Of a stretch of 64,000 bases of DNA, positions 36,397-47,599 are shown one piece after another. The stretch comes from Volvox africanus (lineage: Eukaryota; Chlorophyta; Chlorophyceae; Chlamydomonadales; Volvocaceae), in contig BSDZ01000080.1 of the NCBI GenBank assembly GCA_030268105.1, forward strand, positions 372,001-436,000, read 5' to 3'. The position numbers and the translations under genes are program-made. A model generated the notes under the pieces. That model worked only from the letters and a program-made list of their open reading frames with translations, searched no databases and had not been told where the DNA came from. How positions within the stretch are numbered: position 1 is the stretch's first letter; the number at the start of each line of letters is the position of its first letter.

Positions 36397-36927
36397 TATG
36401 CAGCGCCAGCAGCAACTCATCAGTCATTCACGAACCCAGCTGGTGATTGAGGCAAATCTGGTTCTGGAGCGGATCCAGAAGCCTGCCGGAAACGTGACGG
36501 TGGTGACGCGCAGCAGCAGCTGCTGGGCGTAAAATCTGCTGCTGTGCGACCCAGTCGACCCGGTCAACGACGGCCAGCGGTGGCGGTGGCCAGAGGTGTA
36601 CGAGTCAAAGTGGAGCCGAGAGTTCCTGATGATGGCCACCGCACCAGCAGCAGGATCAAGGAAATCACCAGTACTAGAGGTAATGCCAATAATAAGGCGG
36701 TGCTGGCAGCCCGAGCAGCCGCACCGGTCCCAGCAGCAGCGCCTGCCAAGCTGAGTGTTCCTCATCGTCGTGGCCTTACCTGGCGGGCGCCCATATGGAT
36801 GGAGTCCTCACCATCAGGTCCCGGTGATGACACCAAACCATCAACGATCCAGCAGCAGTCGCCCGGAAGAAGAGGAGCTCCAACCAGGTGGATGAAGTCC
36901 AGCAGGGTCGTCGGGAGGGGCAAGTGA
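36397..36927 (+). other. Short protein-like ORFs left of the palindrome
   Basis: ATG at 36397 opens MQRQQQLISHSRTQLVIEAN, ending at a TAA near 36533. A second frame at 36536-36678 contains LLLCDPVDPVNDGQRWRWPE and VYESKWSREFLMMA before a GTAATG. A third at 36850-37050 contains RRVVIMQEDEDEETDVE. They might be exons of one gene cut by the palindrome at 37053, but I could not find a consistent splice path. Confidence 0.25.
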
Positions 36928-37201
36928 GAAGGCGTGTCGTGATCATGCAGGAGGATGAGGACGAGGAGACTGATGTGGAGCCTGCTATGCAGGATGTCCA
37001 ATGTACGCGTGGGGACCCAACATTGCAGGAGGGCCCGCATGCTGCTAAGACTGCAAATGCTACTGTTATTACTATCTTCAAGCACTGCACCAGAACCATG
37101 CTTTTAGAACCTACATACGTACAGATGCATACGTACAGGTGCATTTTGTGTGTATATGCCCGACATGTACGTGTGCATGTACGTCAGTATGCATGTACGT
37201 C

Positions 37202-37213
<12 letters not shown>

Positions 37214-37262
<49 letters not shown>
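37214..37262 (+). repeat. (TA)n(TG)n microsatellite, left arm
   Basis: A pure TATATA run followed by more than 20 TG units. The mirror copy is (CA)n(TA)n at about 44258-44321 in the right arm. Confidence 0.95.
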
Positions 37263-37263
<1 letters not shown>

Positions 37264-38291
37264 ACATACTTGCTGCTGGCCCAAGTACGCATACAGCAGC
37301 AATGAACCAACGTTTAATTGCGGGGACAGATACATATATATGGAGCCGGACATCATCACCAAGCCAGGGCGAACAAACATTCCCAGCCAATGCAGGCCGT
37401 ATGTTCACACACACACGGCGACGACTCACAATTATTGCAAAAGGCAAGTAAGGTTTCTACACACTACGTAATTCCCGGAATACAGGAACTTATGATTGGC
37501 CACCAGCAATGAGCTAAGGAATAACCGATCGGTAACAAACTAAGCATCACCCAACGAACAACCTGCAACCAAGAACAGACTGGCCACCAGAAACCAGTTC
37601 ACATCTACCATCAATTATCACACTCTAGGGTCATGGTATTATCTCTACATATATGTCTGACCGATCAATCGACCCAAATAAAAGCCAACTGCATTATTAC
37701 TCATACGCACATACACCTGTCTCCCGTCAAACCCCCTCCAGCCAGTGTAGACAATGAATCAACCAGGCATATGTGCGTGAGCCTTTCCCCCCTCTCCCCG
37801 GGTCACATGCGTGCGCCCATACACATGCCTGGCTGCTGGACTTAAACCTAGCAAGCAAAGCTCCTGCTGCCTGCATACCAACCATACAGTCCAAGACACG
37901 CATGTACGCACCTCCTGTATTCCACTAACCAAACTCATAATGCATGTACGGCAACCGAGAATGTTTAGTAATCCCTACATGCTAAAACCAGAACCATAGA
38001 ACCTATTTAATGCTCGATTCATCCCTGTCTAGAACTGAGCCCCCAACATCCCCAAGCACTTCTTGATGCGACCCCTACCCATCTATTGAAATATCTAGCT
38101 ACATGCAAATCTATTGATCTATCTATGTTCCACAGCTCCCTCGCAATTATTTGACACGAAGTGCGAACAGCAGCTTGCTTCTATTTCAAGCACCCGCCAT
38201 ATCATGGATGGATGGAAAGGTGAATTCAACATGAAAAAATATTTCTACTTACTATATATGGCCGTATGCACTTTACTCATCTATATACGAA

Positions 38292-40149
38292 CTAGTTATT
38301 ACCAGCTTGCGCCGAGTCGCCCAGTCTCTCAGCAACGGAAACACGCTTGCAGGCCTCTTGCAGGTACTGGAAGGCCTCTTTAGCAAGCTCATCACCACTG
38401 TTCTTGTCCGGGTGTATACGCAGAAGCAGCTCTTTGTGTACCTTGGAAAGAGGAGGAGCGTCATCCATCATCAGCCCTCCCCAGGCACCCTGCTGAGAAC
38501 CGAGACCTCCCATCTGTTCAGCTGGCCCCGCACCAGCGCCAGCAGCTCAGATTTCTCCATGCAGTTCTTGGTGAGGTCTTCCGCACATGCCTCTCTAAGG
38601 AATTTCCTCAGGACATGCACGGGAGTGTACTCATCCAGTAGTGGAGGATAAGCCCTCGTGAAGGCCATCAGCAGCCGCTGACTGGTCTGATCATGGTTGT
38701 CATCGTCGTCCCCGCCGTCACCGCTGTCATAAGCTTTATTATTACCTGCTGGTGCTCTGCGGCCTGTGGCGGCAGTGGCGGCAGCAGTGGCGGTGTCGCC
38801 GACGGGTGCATGCGGTGGCGGCCTTGACCATGGAGATGGAGATGGATTTGGAGGAGGTGCGTTTGCTCTGCCCCACATAGGCCTATCGCCACCATGACTA
38901 CTGCTACTGCTACTACTGCTGGTGGAGCCTCCACTGCTGCCACCACCGCCAGAAGCCATCCCTGTACCAGCACTAATATTGCCACTGCCTTCACCTGCAG
39001 CACCATTCCTATTGCTGCTTGCACCGCTGCTTCTGCTTGCTCCCGCTCTTCCAGTGCTGGTGGTGGTTGCTATCTGGCTGCTGCCATCGTCACCTGTACT
39101 GCCACTGACAGCACCCGTACCGATGGTGTTCACAGGACTGCCAGCACGAATATCTGTGCATGCGCTGCTATCAATGCCACCACCATGGTCTATACCGGTT
39201 GCTGACGAGCCAGCACTACTACCTGCGCCACCCTGCTCGCTGCTGCTATACCCACTACCATACCCACTGCCATACGTCCCAGCAGACCCACCCCTCTTGT
39301 AAGACAAATCTGGAGTGACAGCACCTTGGTGGCCCCCCGGATAGCTTTTGGTGGTGGCCGCCCCTTTCAGCCTCATGCGTCCAAGCCAGGCATTGTTGTC
39401 GCCACCCTTCTGCTGGAGTGGCGGCGGTGGCATGTGGCCCCAACCTGAGGAGGGCTCCGTGCCCCAGGTGCTGTCATACAGATGAACAGAAGGTTGCATG
39501 GGTTCCTTCTGCGGAACTGAGTTCTCTGTTATCGCCACGTGCTGACTGTTGCTGCAGAATAATTCGGCTGCCGTGTGGAATGCCACAGCGGTGGCTTGTC
39601 CTGCTGCCACCTGTGCTGCCGCTGCTGACCTGGCCGCCATGCTGTGTGCTGCTCCTGCAATGCCTCGGGTAACTGCCGCCTGCGTCGCCGTCTTTCCCGC
39701 CATCATCTGCTCAAATGTCATGCGCTCTGCCGCCGCCTGTGCCTGTGTGGCCGCCTGTGCCTTCGCCACTGCCTGTGCCACCACCTCCGCCTGCGCCACC
39801 ACCTCCACCTGCGCCTCCACCTCCACCTGCGCCTTCGCCGCTGCCTGCGCCTGTGCCGCCGCTTGCGCCTCCACCTCCGCTTGCGCCTCCACGTCCGTCT
39901 GCACCTTCGCCGCTGCCTGCGCCTTCACCGCTGCCTGTGCCTGTGCGGCTGCCTGCAATTCACGGGCCTTATAAATGCCGAGCTCTTCCATCAGCTGCTG
40001 TACATGCTGTGTGGATTTTATGTGCCTCTGCCACAACTCATGTAGCTCCAATTTCGATGCATCCAGCTTCTGAGTCATCTGCTCCAGCGACTCAGAATAA
40101 CTCCGGCACTCACACTCCAGGGATTGGTCGTGCCTTGAGTTCAGTTTTC
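38292..40149 (-). pseudogene. Coiled-coil / J-domain-like protein, left palindrome copy (nonsense-interrupted)
   Basis: This is the mirror of the plus-strand gene at 40982-43233. From the centre outward it encodes a coiled coil (RVEAL.. to ELHELWQRHIKSTQHVQQLM) and an Ala/Gln heptad-like repeat (AQAQAAAKAQ). A Ser/Gly-rich low-complexity region follows, then an ordered C-terminal block (LLDEYTPVHVLRKFLREAC, KSELLALVRGQL). A further frame (38292-38513) carries a J-domain-like tail with HPDKN. A TGA at 40147-40149 replaces the tryptophan codon found in the other arm, cutting the coiled coil, so translation could restart only at Met 40078. The J-like HPD triad is intact here (codons at 38406-38414). 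No known family was recognised for the whole protein. Confidence 0.6.
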
Positions 40150-40981
40150 ATCCCATGGACCACAGCTGCTCTTTGAGCTGACGCTCACAGTCCAAAGAAC
40201 CAGAGTATCTCCGCTGTACTTCCTGAGCCTTCCGCTCGCACCTCGCCACCTCCGCCTGAAGCGCCTCCACCCTGGCAGTTTGGTGGTGTGTGTGCTCCAA
40301 CACCAGCAGCCCTACCACCCACCAACCAAATCCATCTCCACCCACACCCACACCTCCACCTCAGCCCCAGCCCCAGCCCCAGCCCCAGCACCAGCCCTTG
40401 ATGCAAATGCATCCACCATGGCCCCAGCCCCAGCCCCGGCCCCAGCCCCTGCAGCCGATGCAGCCGCCATGGCCTCAGCCATGGGACCACGGCAGCAGTG
40501 GGGCCTCTGAGGGCCCCACAGCGGTGCATTCACATTCGTTCCAGCACCACCAACGACACAGTCATCCCATCGGCAATCGTGTCCCATGGACACAACAGCC
40601 GCATCCACTACAGCCTCAGGTGTCAGAGCAGCAGCAAGCACATCCGTGGTATTCACATCCGCCAAAACCTTCGAAAACCCGAATGTGGTCATCTGGGGCT
40701 TGCAGTGTGACCTTGCCGCCAACTAAAGCGCCTCCGCCCTGGCAGTTTGGTGGTGTGTGTGCTCCAACCGCCCTGGCCCTTGCATTGGCGGCTGCAAGGT
40801 CATGCCGCAAACCCCAGATGACCACATTCGGGTTTTCGAAGGTTTTGGGCAGATGTGATAACCACGGATGTGCTTGCTGCTGCTCTGGCACCTGAGGCCG
40901 AAGTGGATGCGGCTGTTGTGTCCATGGGACACGATTGCCGATAGGATGACTGTGTCGTTGGTGGTGCTGAAACAAATGTGA

Positions 40982-43233
40982 ATGCACCGCTGTGGGGCCC
41001 TCAGAGGCCCTGCTGCTGCCGTGGTCCCATGGCTGAGGCCATGGTGGCTGCATCGGCTGCAGGGGCTGGGACCAGGGCTGGGGCTGGGGCCATGGTGGAT
41101 GCATTTGCATCAGGGGCTGGGGCTAGGGCTGGGGCTGGGGCTGGGGCTGGGGCTGGGGCTGGGGCTGAGGTGGAGGTGTGGGTGTGGGTGGAGATGGATT
41201 TGGTGGGTGGTAGGGCTGCTGGTGTTGGAGCACACACACCACCAAACTGCCAGGGTGGAGGCGCTTCAGGTGGAGGTGGCGAGGTGCGAGCGGAAGGCTC
41301 AGGAAGTACAGCGGAGATACTCTGGTTCTTTGGACTGTGAGCGTCAGCTCAAAGAGCAGCTGTGGTCCATGGGATGGAAACTGAACTCAAGGCACGACCA
41401 ATCCCTGGAGTGTGAGTGCCGGAGTTATTCTGAGTCGCTGGAGCAGATGACTCAGAAGCTGGATGCATCGAAATTGGAGCTACATGAGTTGTGGCAGAGG
41501 CACATAAAATCCACACAGCATGTACAGCAGCTGATGGAAGAGCTCGGCATTTATAAGGCCCGTGAATTGCAGGCAGCCGCACAGGCACAGGCAGCGGTGA
41601 AGGCGCAGGCAGCGGCGAAGGTGCAGGCGGACGTGGAGGCGCAAGCGGAGGTGGAGGCGCAAGCGGCGGCACAGGCGCAGGCAGCGGCGAAGGCGCAGGT
41701 GGAGGTGGAGGCGCAGGTGGAGGTGGTGGCGCAGGCGGAGGTGGTGGCACAGGCAGCGGCGAAGGCACAGGCGGCCACACAGGCACAGGCGGCGGCAGAG
41801 CGCATGACATTTGAGCAGATGATGGCGGGAAAGACGGCGACGCAGGCGGCAGTTACCCGAGGCATTGCAGGAGCAGCACACAGCATGGCGGCCAGGTCAG
41901 CAGCGGCAGCACAGGTGGCAGCAGGACAAGCCACCGCTGTGGCATTCCACACGGCAGCCGAATTATTCTGCAGCAACAGTCAGCACGTGGTGATGACAGA
42001 GAACTCAGTTCCGCAGAAGGAACCCATGCAACCTTCTGTTCATCTGTATGACAGCACCTGGGGCACGGAGCCCTCCTCAGGTTGGGGCCACATGCCACCG
42101 CCGCCACTCCAGCAGAAGGGTGGCGACAACAATGCCTGGCTTGGACGCATGAGGCTGGAAGGGGCGGCCACCACCAAAAGCTATCCGGGGGGCCACCAAG
42201 GTGCTGTCACTCCAGATTTGTCTTACAAGAGGGGTGGGTCTGCTGGGACGTATGGCAGTGGGTATGGTAGTGGGTATAGCAGCAGCGAGCAGGGTGGCGC
42301 AGGTAGTAGTGCTGGCTCGTCAGCAACCGGTATAGACCATGGTGGTGGCGTTGATAGCAGCGCATGCACAGATATTCGTGCTGGCAGTCCTGTGAACACC
42401 ATCGGTACGGGTGCTGTCAGTGGCAGTACAGGTGACGATGGCAGCAGCCAGATAGCAACCACCACCAGCACTGGAAGAGCGGGAGCAAGCAGAAGCAGCG
42501 GTGCAAGCAGCAATAGGAATGGTGCTGCAGGTGAAGGCAGTGGCAATATTAGTGCTGGTACAGGGATGGCTTCTGGCGGTGGTGGCAGCAGTGGAGGCTC
42601 CACCAGCAGTAGTAGCAGTAGCAGTAGTCATGGTGGCGATAGGCCTATGTGGGGCAGAGCAAACGCACCTCCTCCAAATCCATCTCCATCTCCATGGTCA
42701 AGGCCGCTACCGCATGCACCCGTCGGCGACACCGCCACTGCTGCCGCCACTGCCGCCACAGGCCGCAGAGCACCAGCAGGTAATAATAAAGCTTATGACA
42801 GCGGTGACGGCGGGGACGACGATGACAACCATGATCAGACCAGTCAGCGGCTGCTGATGGCCTTCACGAGGGCTTATCCTCCACTACTGGATGAGTACAC
42901 TCCCGTGCATGTCCTGAGGAAATTCCTTAGAGAGGCATGTGCGGAAGACCTCGCCAAGAACTGCATGGAGAAATCTGAGCTGCTGGCGCTGGTGCGGGGC
43001 CAGCTGAACAGATGGGAGGTCTCGGTTCTCAGCAGGGTGCCTGGGGAGGGCTGATGATGGATGACGCTCCTCCTCTTTCCAAGGTACACAAAGAGCTGCT
43101 TCTGCGTATACACCTGGACAAGAACAGTGGTGATGAGCTTGCTAAAGAGGCCTTCCAGTACCTGCAAGAGGCCTGCAAGCGTGTTTCCGTTGCTGAGAGA
43201 CTGGGCGACTCGGTGCAAGCTGGTAATAACTAG
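40982..43233 (+). CDS. Coiled-coil / J-domain-like protein, right palindrome copy
   Basis: The main ORF 40982-43054 (690 codons) is open through the site that is a stop in the left copy (Trp, 41375-41377). Residues before about 85 are (GGGGCT)n-derived Gly/Leu repeats and may not be coding. The coiled coil runs to about residue 185. Ala/Gln repeats follow to about 290, then Ser/Gly-rich sequence, and the block LLDEYTPVHVLRKFLREAC / MEKSELLALVRGQLNRW before TGA at 43054. A frame shifted by -1 (43012-43233) continues KVHKELLLRIH, DKNSGDELAKEAFQYLQEAC, resembling helices II-III of a J domain. Here the HPD triad is HLD (43111-43119), which would abolish Hsp70 stimulation in a true J protein. How the two frames are joined is unclear: intron, frameshift, or two proteins. 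Confidence 0.5.
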
Positions 43234-44259
43234 TTCGTATATAGATGAGTAAAGTGCATACGGCCATATATAGTAAGTAGAAATATCTTTTCATGTTGAA
43301 TTCACCTTTCCATCCATCCATGATATGGCGGGTGCTTGAAATAGAAGCAAGCTGCTGTTCGCACTTCGTGTCAAATAATTGCGAGGGAGCTGTGGAACAT
43401 AGATAGATCAATAGATTTGCATGTAGCTAGATATTTCAATAGATGGGTAGGGGTCGCATGAAGAAGTGCTTGGGGATGTTGGGGGCTCAGTTCTAGACGG
43501 ATGAATCGAGCATTAAATAGGTTCTATGGTTCTGGTTTTAGCATGTAGGGATTACTAAACATTCTCGGTTGCCGTACATGCATTATGAGTTTGGTTAGTG
43601 GAATACAGGAGGTGCGTACATGCGTGTCTTGGACTGTATGGTTGGTATGCAGGCAGCAGGAGCTTTGCTTGCTAGGTTTAAGTCCAGCAGCCAGGCATGT
43701 GTATGGGCGCACGCATGTGACCCGGGGAGAGGGGGGAAAGGCTCACGCACATATGCCTGGTTGATTCATTGTCTACACTGGCTGGAGGGGGTTTGACGGG
43801 AGACAGGTGTATGTGCGTATGAGTAATAATGCAGTTGGCTTTTATTTGGGTCGATTGATCGGTCAGACATATATGTAGAGATAATACCATGACCCTAGAG
43901 TGTGATAATTGATGGTAGATGTGAACTGGTTTCTGGTGGCCAGTCTGTTCTTGGTTGCAGGTTGTTCGTTGGGTGATGCTTAGTTTGTTACCGATCAGTT
44001 ATTCGTTAGCTCATTGCTGGTGGCCAATCATAAGTTCCTGTATTCCAGGAATTACGTAGTGTGTAGAAACCTTACTTGCCTTTTGCAATAATTGTGAGTT
44101 GTCGCCGTGTGTGTGTGAACATACGGCCTGCATTGGCTGGGAATGTTCGTTTACCCTGGCTTGGTGATGATGTCCGGCTCCATATATATGTATCTGTCCC
44201 CGCAATTAAACGTTGGTTCATTGCTGCTGTATGCGTACTTGGGCCAGCAGCAAGTATGT

Positions 44260-44319
<60 letters not shown>

Positions 44320-44761
44320 GACGTACATGCATACATACGTACATGCACACGTACATGTCGGGCATATACACACAAAATGCACCTGTATGTATGCATCTGT
44401 ACGTATGTAGGTTCTAAAAGCATGGTTCTGGTGCAGTGCTTGAAGATAGTAATAACAGTAGCATTTGCACGACTATGCACAAATCAGATACGCTCATAGT
44501 CTTGTTGATGCATATACGCATTCTCGTCATCATGCGCCCTACACATGCATTTTATTGGATCTGCGGGATTGAACTTCATCAGAGCTAGATTGTGCATCAT
44601 AAGACGGCCCTGATCGGGGCGGCGCCCATTTGAAGGAAGAGATAAACCCACACACACATGCACGCACGCACGCACATGGGTATGAATGAAACGTACATGC
44701 AGTCGGAGATACCGTACAGTGCAGTACATACATACGCCATGTTATATGTCATATCTGTTGT

Positions 44762-45093
44762 TGAATATCCATCCCACATTTCATATTTCTTTAATTCGCC
44801 CTTATCGCGGCACAGCACCTGTTACGAACGACACCGATGCCCTTGCAGTAATGGACCCCGGTCCCGAGACCTGGATCGCAGGCAAGCAACAAGTGTATGA
44901 TGTGGAACGCATACTGGATTATCGGGTTCGTCGCATTGGTCGACAACGATGAAAGCGGAAGGTGCATGAATATCTGGTCAAGTGGACTGGCTATTCTAGC
45001 GAGCATAATTCGTGGGAGCCGATGCGTAACTTCACGCCGGAAATGAAGCCCCTGTTGGAGGAAGCTCGTCTACGCGCCACGCAAACCCAATGA
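44762..45093 (+). pseudogene. Truncated chromodomain 3' end of element A pol
   Basis: It matches 60770-61101 (constant offset 16008) and encodes the end of pol (HPTF.., [39 protein letters not shown]). It lacks everything upstream of the HPTF motif, so it is a 5'-truncated copy. A CGA to TGA change at 44950-44952 adds a stop inside the chromodomain. A polypurine tract follows (45139-45152), then an LTR shared with the next A copy. Confidence 0.9.
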
Positions 45094-45152
45094 TCCTTGC
45101 AGTCGATGCTGTTCGATGCAGCGAGGACGCTGCATACAGGAGGGGGGATAGT

Positions 45153-45967
45153 TGTTGTACGCGGGTTCAATCACCGTTTACATTTATGAAGGCCGCAATG
45201 CATTCAGATATCATGAAGCATAATACAATCATATTAGCATGATATACTCGAGTATATCTAGCTAATCAGGCATGTCGCATCATCATTCACGACATCACGC
45301 TGTCGGTCAACATGTTTGACTCGAGGCTGATAATTAATGCGCGATCTATCCATTGGCATATTATATCACGTAATAATACTTTGAATAGTATTACCTCATC
45401 TGTGTCATAAACCATACGCATATGCAAGAATGCGACGATCGCGATGGTTGGGTCCGCAACTGAATATCGATATTCGGACCTTTGCATATTGCATGCGTTG
45501 CATCCAATAATATCACGAATGACACGATATTTAGAGCAGTATTACCAAGGTACTCACACTTGAGATCGTAATCCAGTGAGACCTGTACTGCACATCGGTA
45601 TCGCGACGTGATAGGTGCGAGGACGGCCGCCTAGAGACCGAAGTTGGCGCGACGCTAACTTTGGACCAAGTATTCGAGTACTGAACTCTATTTGATACGC
45701 ATACATACGATATAATCATTTATATTCGGCCTGAGCTATTCTAGCATTCCATCTGCAGCCGAGTGATGAACATTGCCCACGGGGTCTGATGGCAGACTGT
45801 AATTCTGTAACTGAAGAACATTGTAAGTTGAATCTTTCCTTGCTATTGAGTCTTCCGCTGTCTACTATTCGCATTGGCTTGCCTTGCTGTTCGTAAGCTT
45901 GGTACGCACGCAGCTAACACCTAGACGTGCAGAGCTAATACATGATTGAAGAAGGAAGGATACAACA
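45153..45967 (+). repeat. LTR of element A (815 bp), 5' LTR of the plus copy
   Basis: Begins TGTTGTACGCGG and ends GGATACAACA (TG...CA termini with TGTTGT/ACAACA inverted ends). It is preceded by the polypurine tract GGAGGGGGGATAG and followed by a primer-binding site. Compared with the LTR at 61161-61975 I noticed only three substitutions. It contains perfect palindromes at 45241-45258 (GATATACTCGAGTATATC) and 45472-45485 (GAATATCGATATTC). It also serves as the 3' LTR of the truncated chromodomain copy to its left. Confidence 0.92.
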
Positions 45968-45971
45968 AATT

Positions 45972-45987
45972 TGGTATCGAGACCTGG
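45972..45987 (+). promoter_or_regulatory. tRNA primer-binding site of element A
   Basis: TGGTATCGAGACCTGG lies four bases after the 5' LTR. It begins TGGTAT as in plant elements primed by initiator-methionine tRNA. The tRNA identity is inferred. Confidence 0.75.
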
Positions 45988-46035
45988 TTGAATCATGATG
46001 GTTGCATTGTCCCTCATCGGAAGTAGGTTCTCGCG

Positions 46036-47599
46036 ATGGCAAGTGACGATGACACTCGCCGCAGCCCTTAAGACACCTTCGCAGTGGATCTCGGCCGCAC
46101 TGTTCTGGACGCCGCCGCTTCCAGTGAACGTACGCCAACACTGAATGCGGTATTGGCTGGACAATATTTGAACGAGGAACAAATCAAGGCTTTGATCCAG
46201 AAAACTACTGAAATAAAGGACAACCTAACGGATTATATCATTTATCTCCTTGGTCTACTCGGGAGCTCTGTCGGTACGCGAATAGTCACAAATTCCTCTT
46301 ACGTTACGTTGCTCTCAGGTTTATAGTAAATTCCTGTCTGCCCGAATAAGCTCGTGCTTCATGTCGGGACGCGAAGATAGTTCCTATCTGGGCACCGCCA
46401 GCCAGCCCGATGGCGGCCTCGCTACTAGAACTGCTTTTGATGATCCCGATACCATTGGGACTCGTCTTATGTCTGATCCTACCGTCCTTCAGACCCCTTC
46501 GCATTTGATTGTACCACTGTCGGCAGCGGCTACAACAAGTGAGGGAGTCGGAGTACAACAGGCCCCGGTAACACCCGCGGTTCAAGAACCCGTCGGAATA
46601 CCGGAGGTAATGAAGTTGACTATCCCCGTGCCTAAGCTCAATATTTCTGCTGACGAAAAGGCAAAGAATTCAGGACATAGCGTCGCGGATAGGACATGGG
46701 CTTACGTTCGTGATGCAAGGCAGTATTTGCAAGCGGTGCACGGCGGGGGATGCGACTCCATTAAATGCCTGTTTGTGGGGAATACCCTCGAAGGTGTTGC
46801 CAAGGACTGGTATGATGAATGGACAACCGCTAGGGGCAAGTATACGTTTGATAACTTGATCGATGCTCTTCTTGCACGCTTTGCTACGGATGTTCGCTCG
46901 CGTGGCAACGAGGCTCGTAAGACGCTGGCACAAGGCACGTACCACATGCGTCCACACGAAACTGTTCCTGCTTATCAGTCCCGCTTCGAGGAGCTGATAA
47001 CACCTATCATTAACTTTCCTGAAGAGGATCGTATCTTTTGGTTCCATCACGGTCTTACTGAATCCCTTGCACGATGGTGCGCCACTAACCTTAGCGGAAA
47101 TCCTTTCCAATCTTATGATGCCTTGGTAGCTTTTGCTAGAGGTGCAGAAGTTAGACATTTGGCGGGCAAGGACGTTAAACAATTTAACCCTCGCGTTCAC
47201 CCGATGCGAGCGCAGGAACTGCCTTCGGAGTTGACGCCGAAGGACCAGGGTCCTGACCGCCAACGCCCCGCGGCAACCGTGCATACTGTTCGTAAGGAAA
47301 GGCGGTATGACAATCGCGGACGCCACAACCCAAGTAATCGTGGGTCTGCGGGAGCTGGGCCGAGCTCTGGCCATGCTAAAGGCAAACGAAGAGGGAGCAC
47401 GCCATCTGTAGCTGCAATGCAGAACGCGGCTCCTAGTGTTAAGAAACCCCGGACAGATGATCCGTACATGCAAAAGTGGGAGTGCCGACGCTCGGAGTTT
47501 GACCATCGGAAGTTTGCTAATCTTTGTTTGCGGTGTGCAGGAGAACACCCTACCCGCGAGTGCCCCCTTTTGCCACCTTTCGTACCGAAGACGACCTAG
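46036..47599 (+). pseudogene. gag: gag of element A, plus copy (leader nonsense mutation, intron 1 absent)
   Basis: The leader begins ATG 46036 but has TAA at 46069-46071, where the minus copy and element B have a leucine codon. Intron 1, present in the other copies, is exactly missing at 46122/46123. The main Gag frame (46319 or ATG 46361 to 47599) is open: 412 residues with a capsid-like region (GNTLEGVAKDWYDEWTTARG, HMRPHETVPAYQSRFEELI). A C-terminal zinc knuckle CLRCAGEHPTREC has CX2CX3HX4C spacing, one residue shorter than the usual CX2CX4HX4C. The stop is UAG in frame with pol. Gag forms the particle and binds the RNA. Confidence 0.85.

Larger units (their letters stand above)
37053..44468. 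repeat. Giant near-perfect palindrome, arms about 3.7 kb
   Basis: Left arm 37053-40722 and right arm about 40785-44468 are reverse complements over their whole length. Mirrored positions add to 81521-81525 throughout, so only a few bases of indel occur in 3.7 kb. The spacer is only about 60 bp. Differences noticed are single-base substitutions, one GGGGCT copy-number change (41110-41166 versus 40363-40390) and microsatellite length. The outer edges start GCAAATGCTACTG on both sides with unrelated flanks, and I see no target-site duplication. Each arm carries the same gene reading outward from the centre. Such high identity means a recent inverted duplication, or homogenisation by gene conversion. 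Confidence 0.95.

Noticed and set aside
36405..36430. CTGATGAG on the minus strand near 36416 as a second hammerhead
   Set aside because: No GAAA core, stem II or stem I partner follows.
37214..37262. (TG)n run considered as a functional Z-DNA or promoter element
   Set aside because: Ordinary microsatellite; no evidence beyond composition.
38894..42631. Several 100-150 codon ORFs antisense to the palindrome genes (Ala/Pro/Cys-rich)
   Set aside because: They mirror the Ala/Gln and Ser/Gly repeats of the sense gene and have no independent features.
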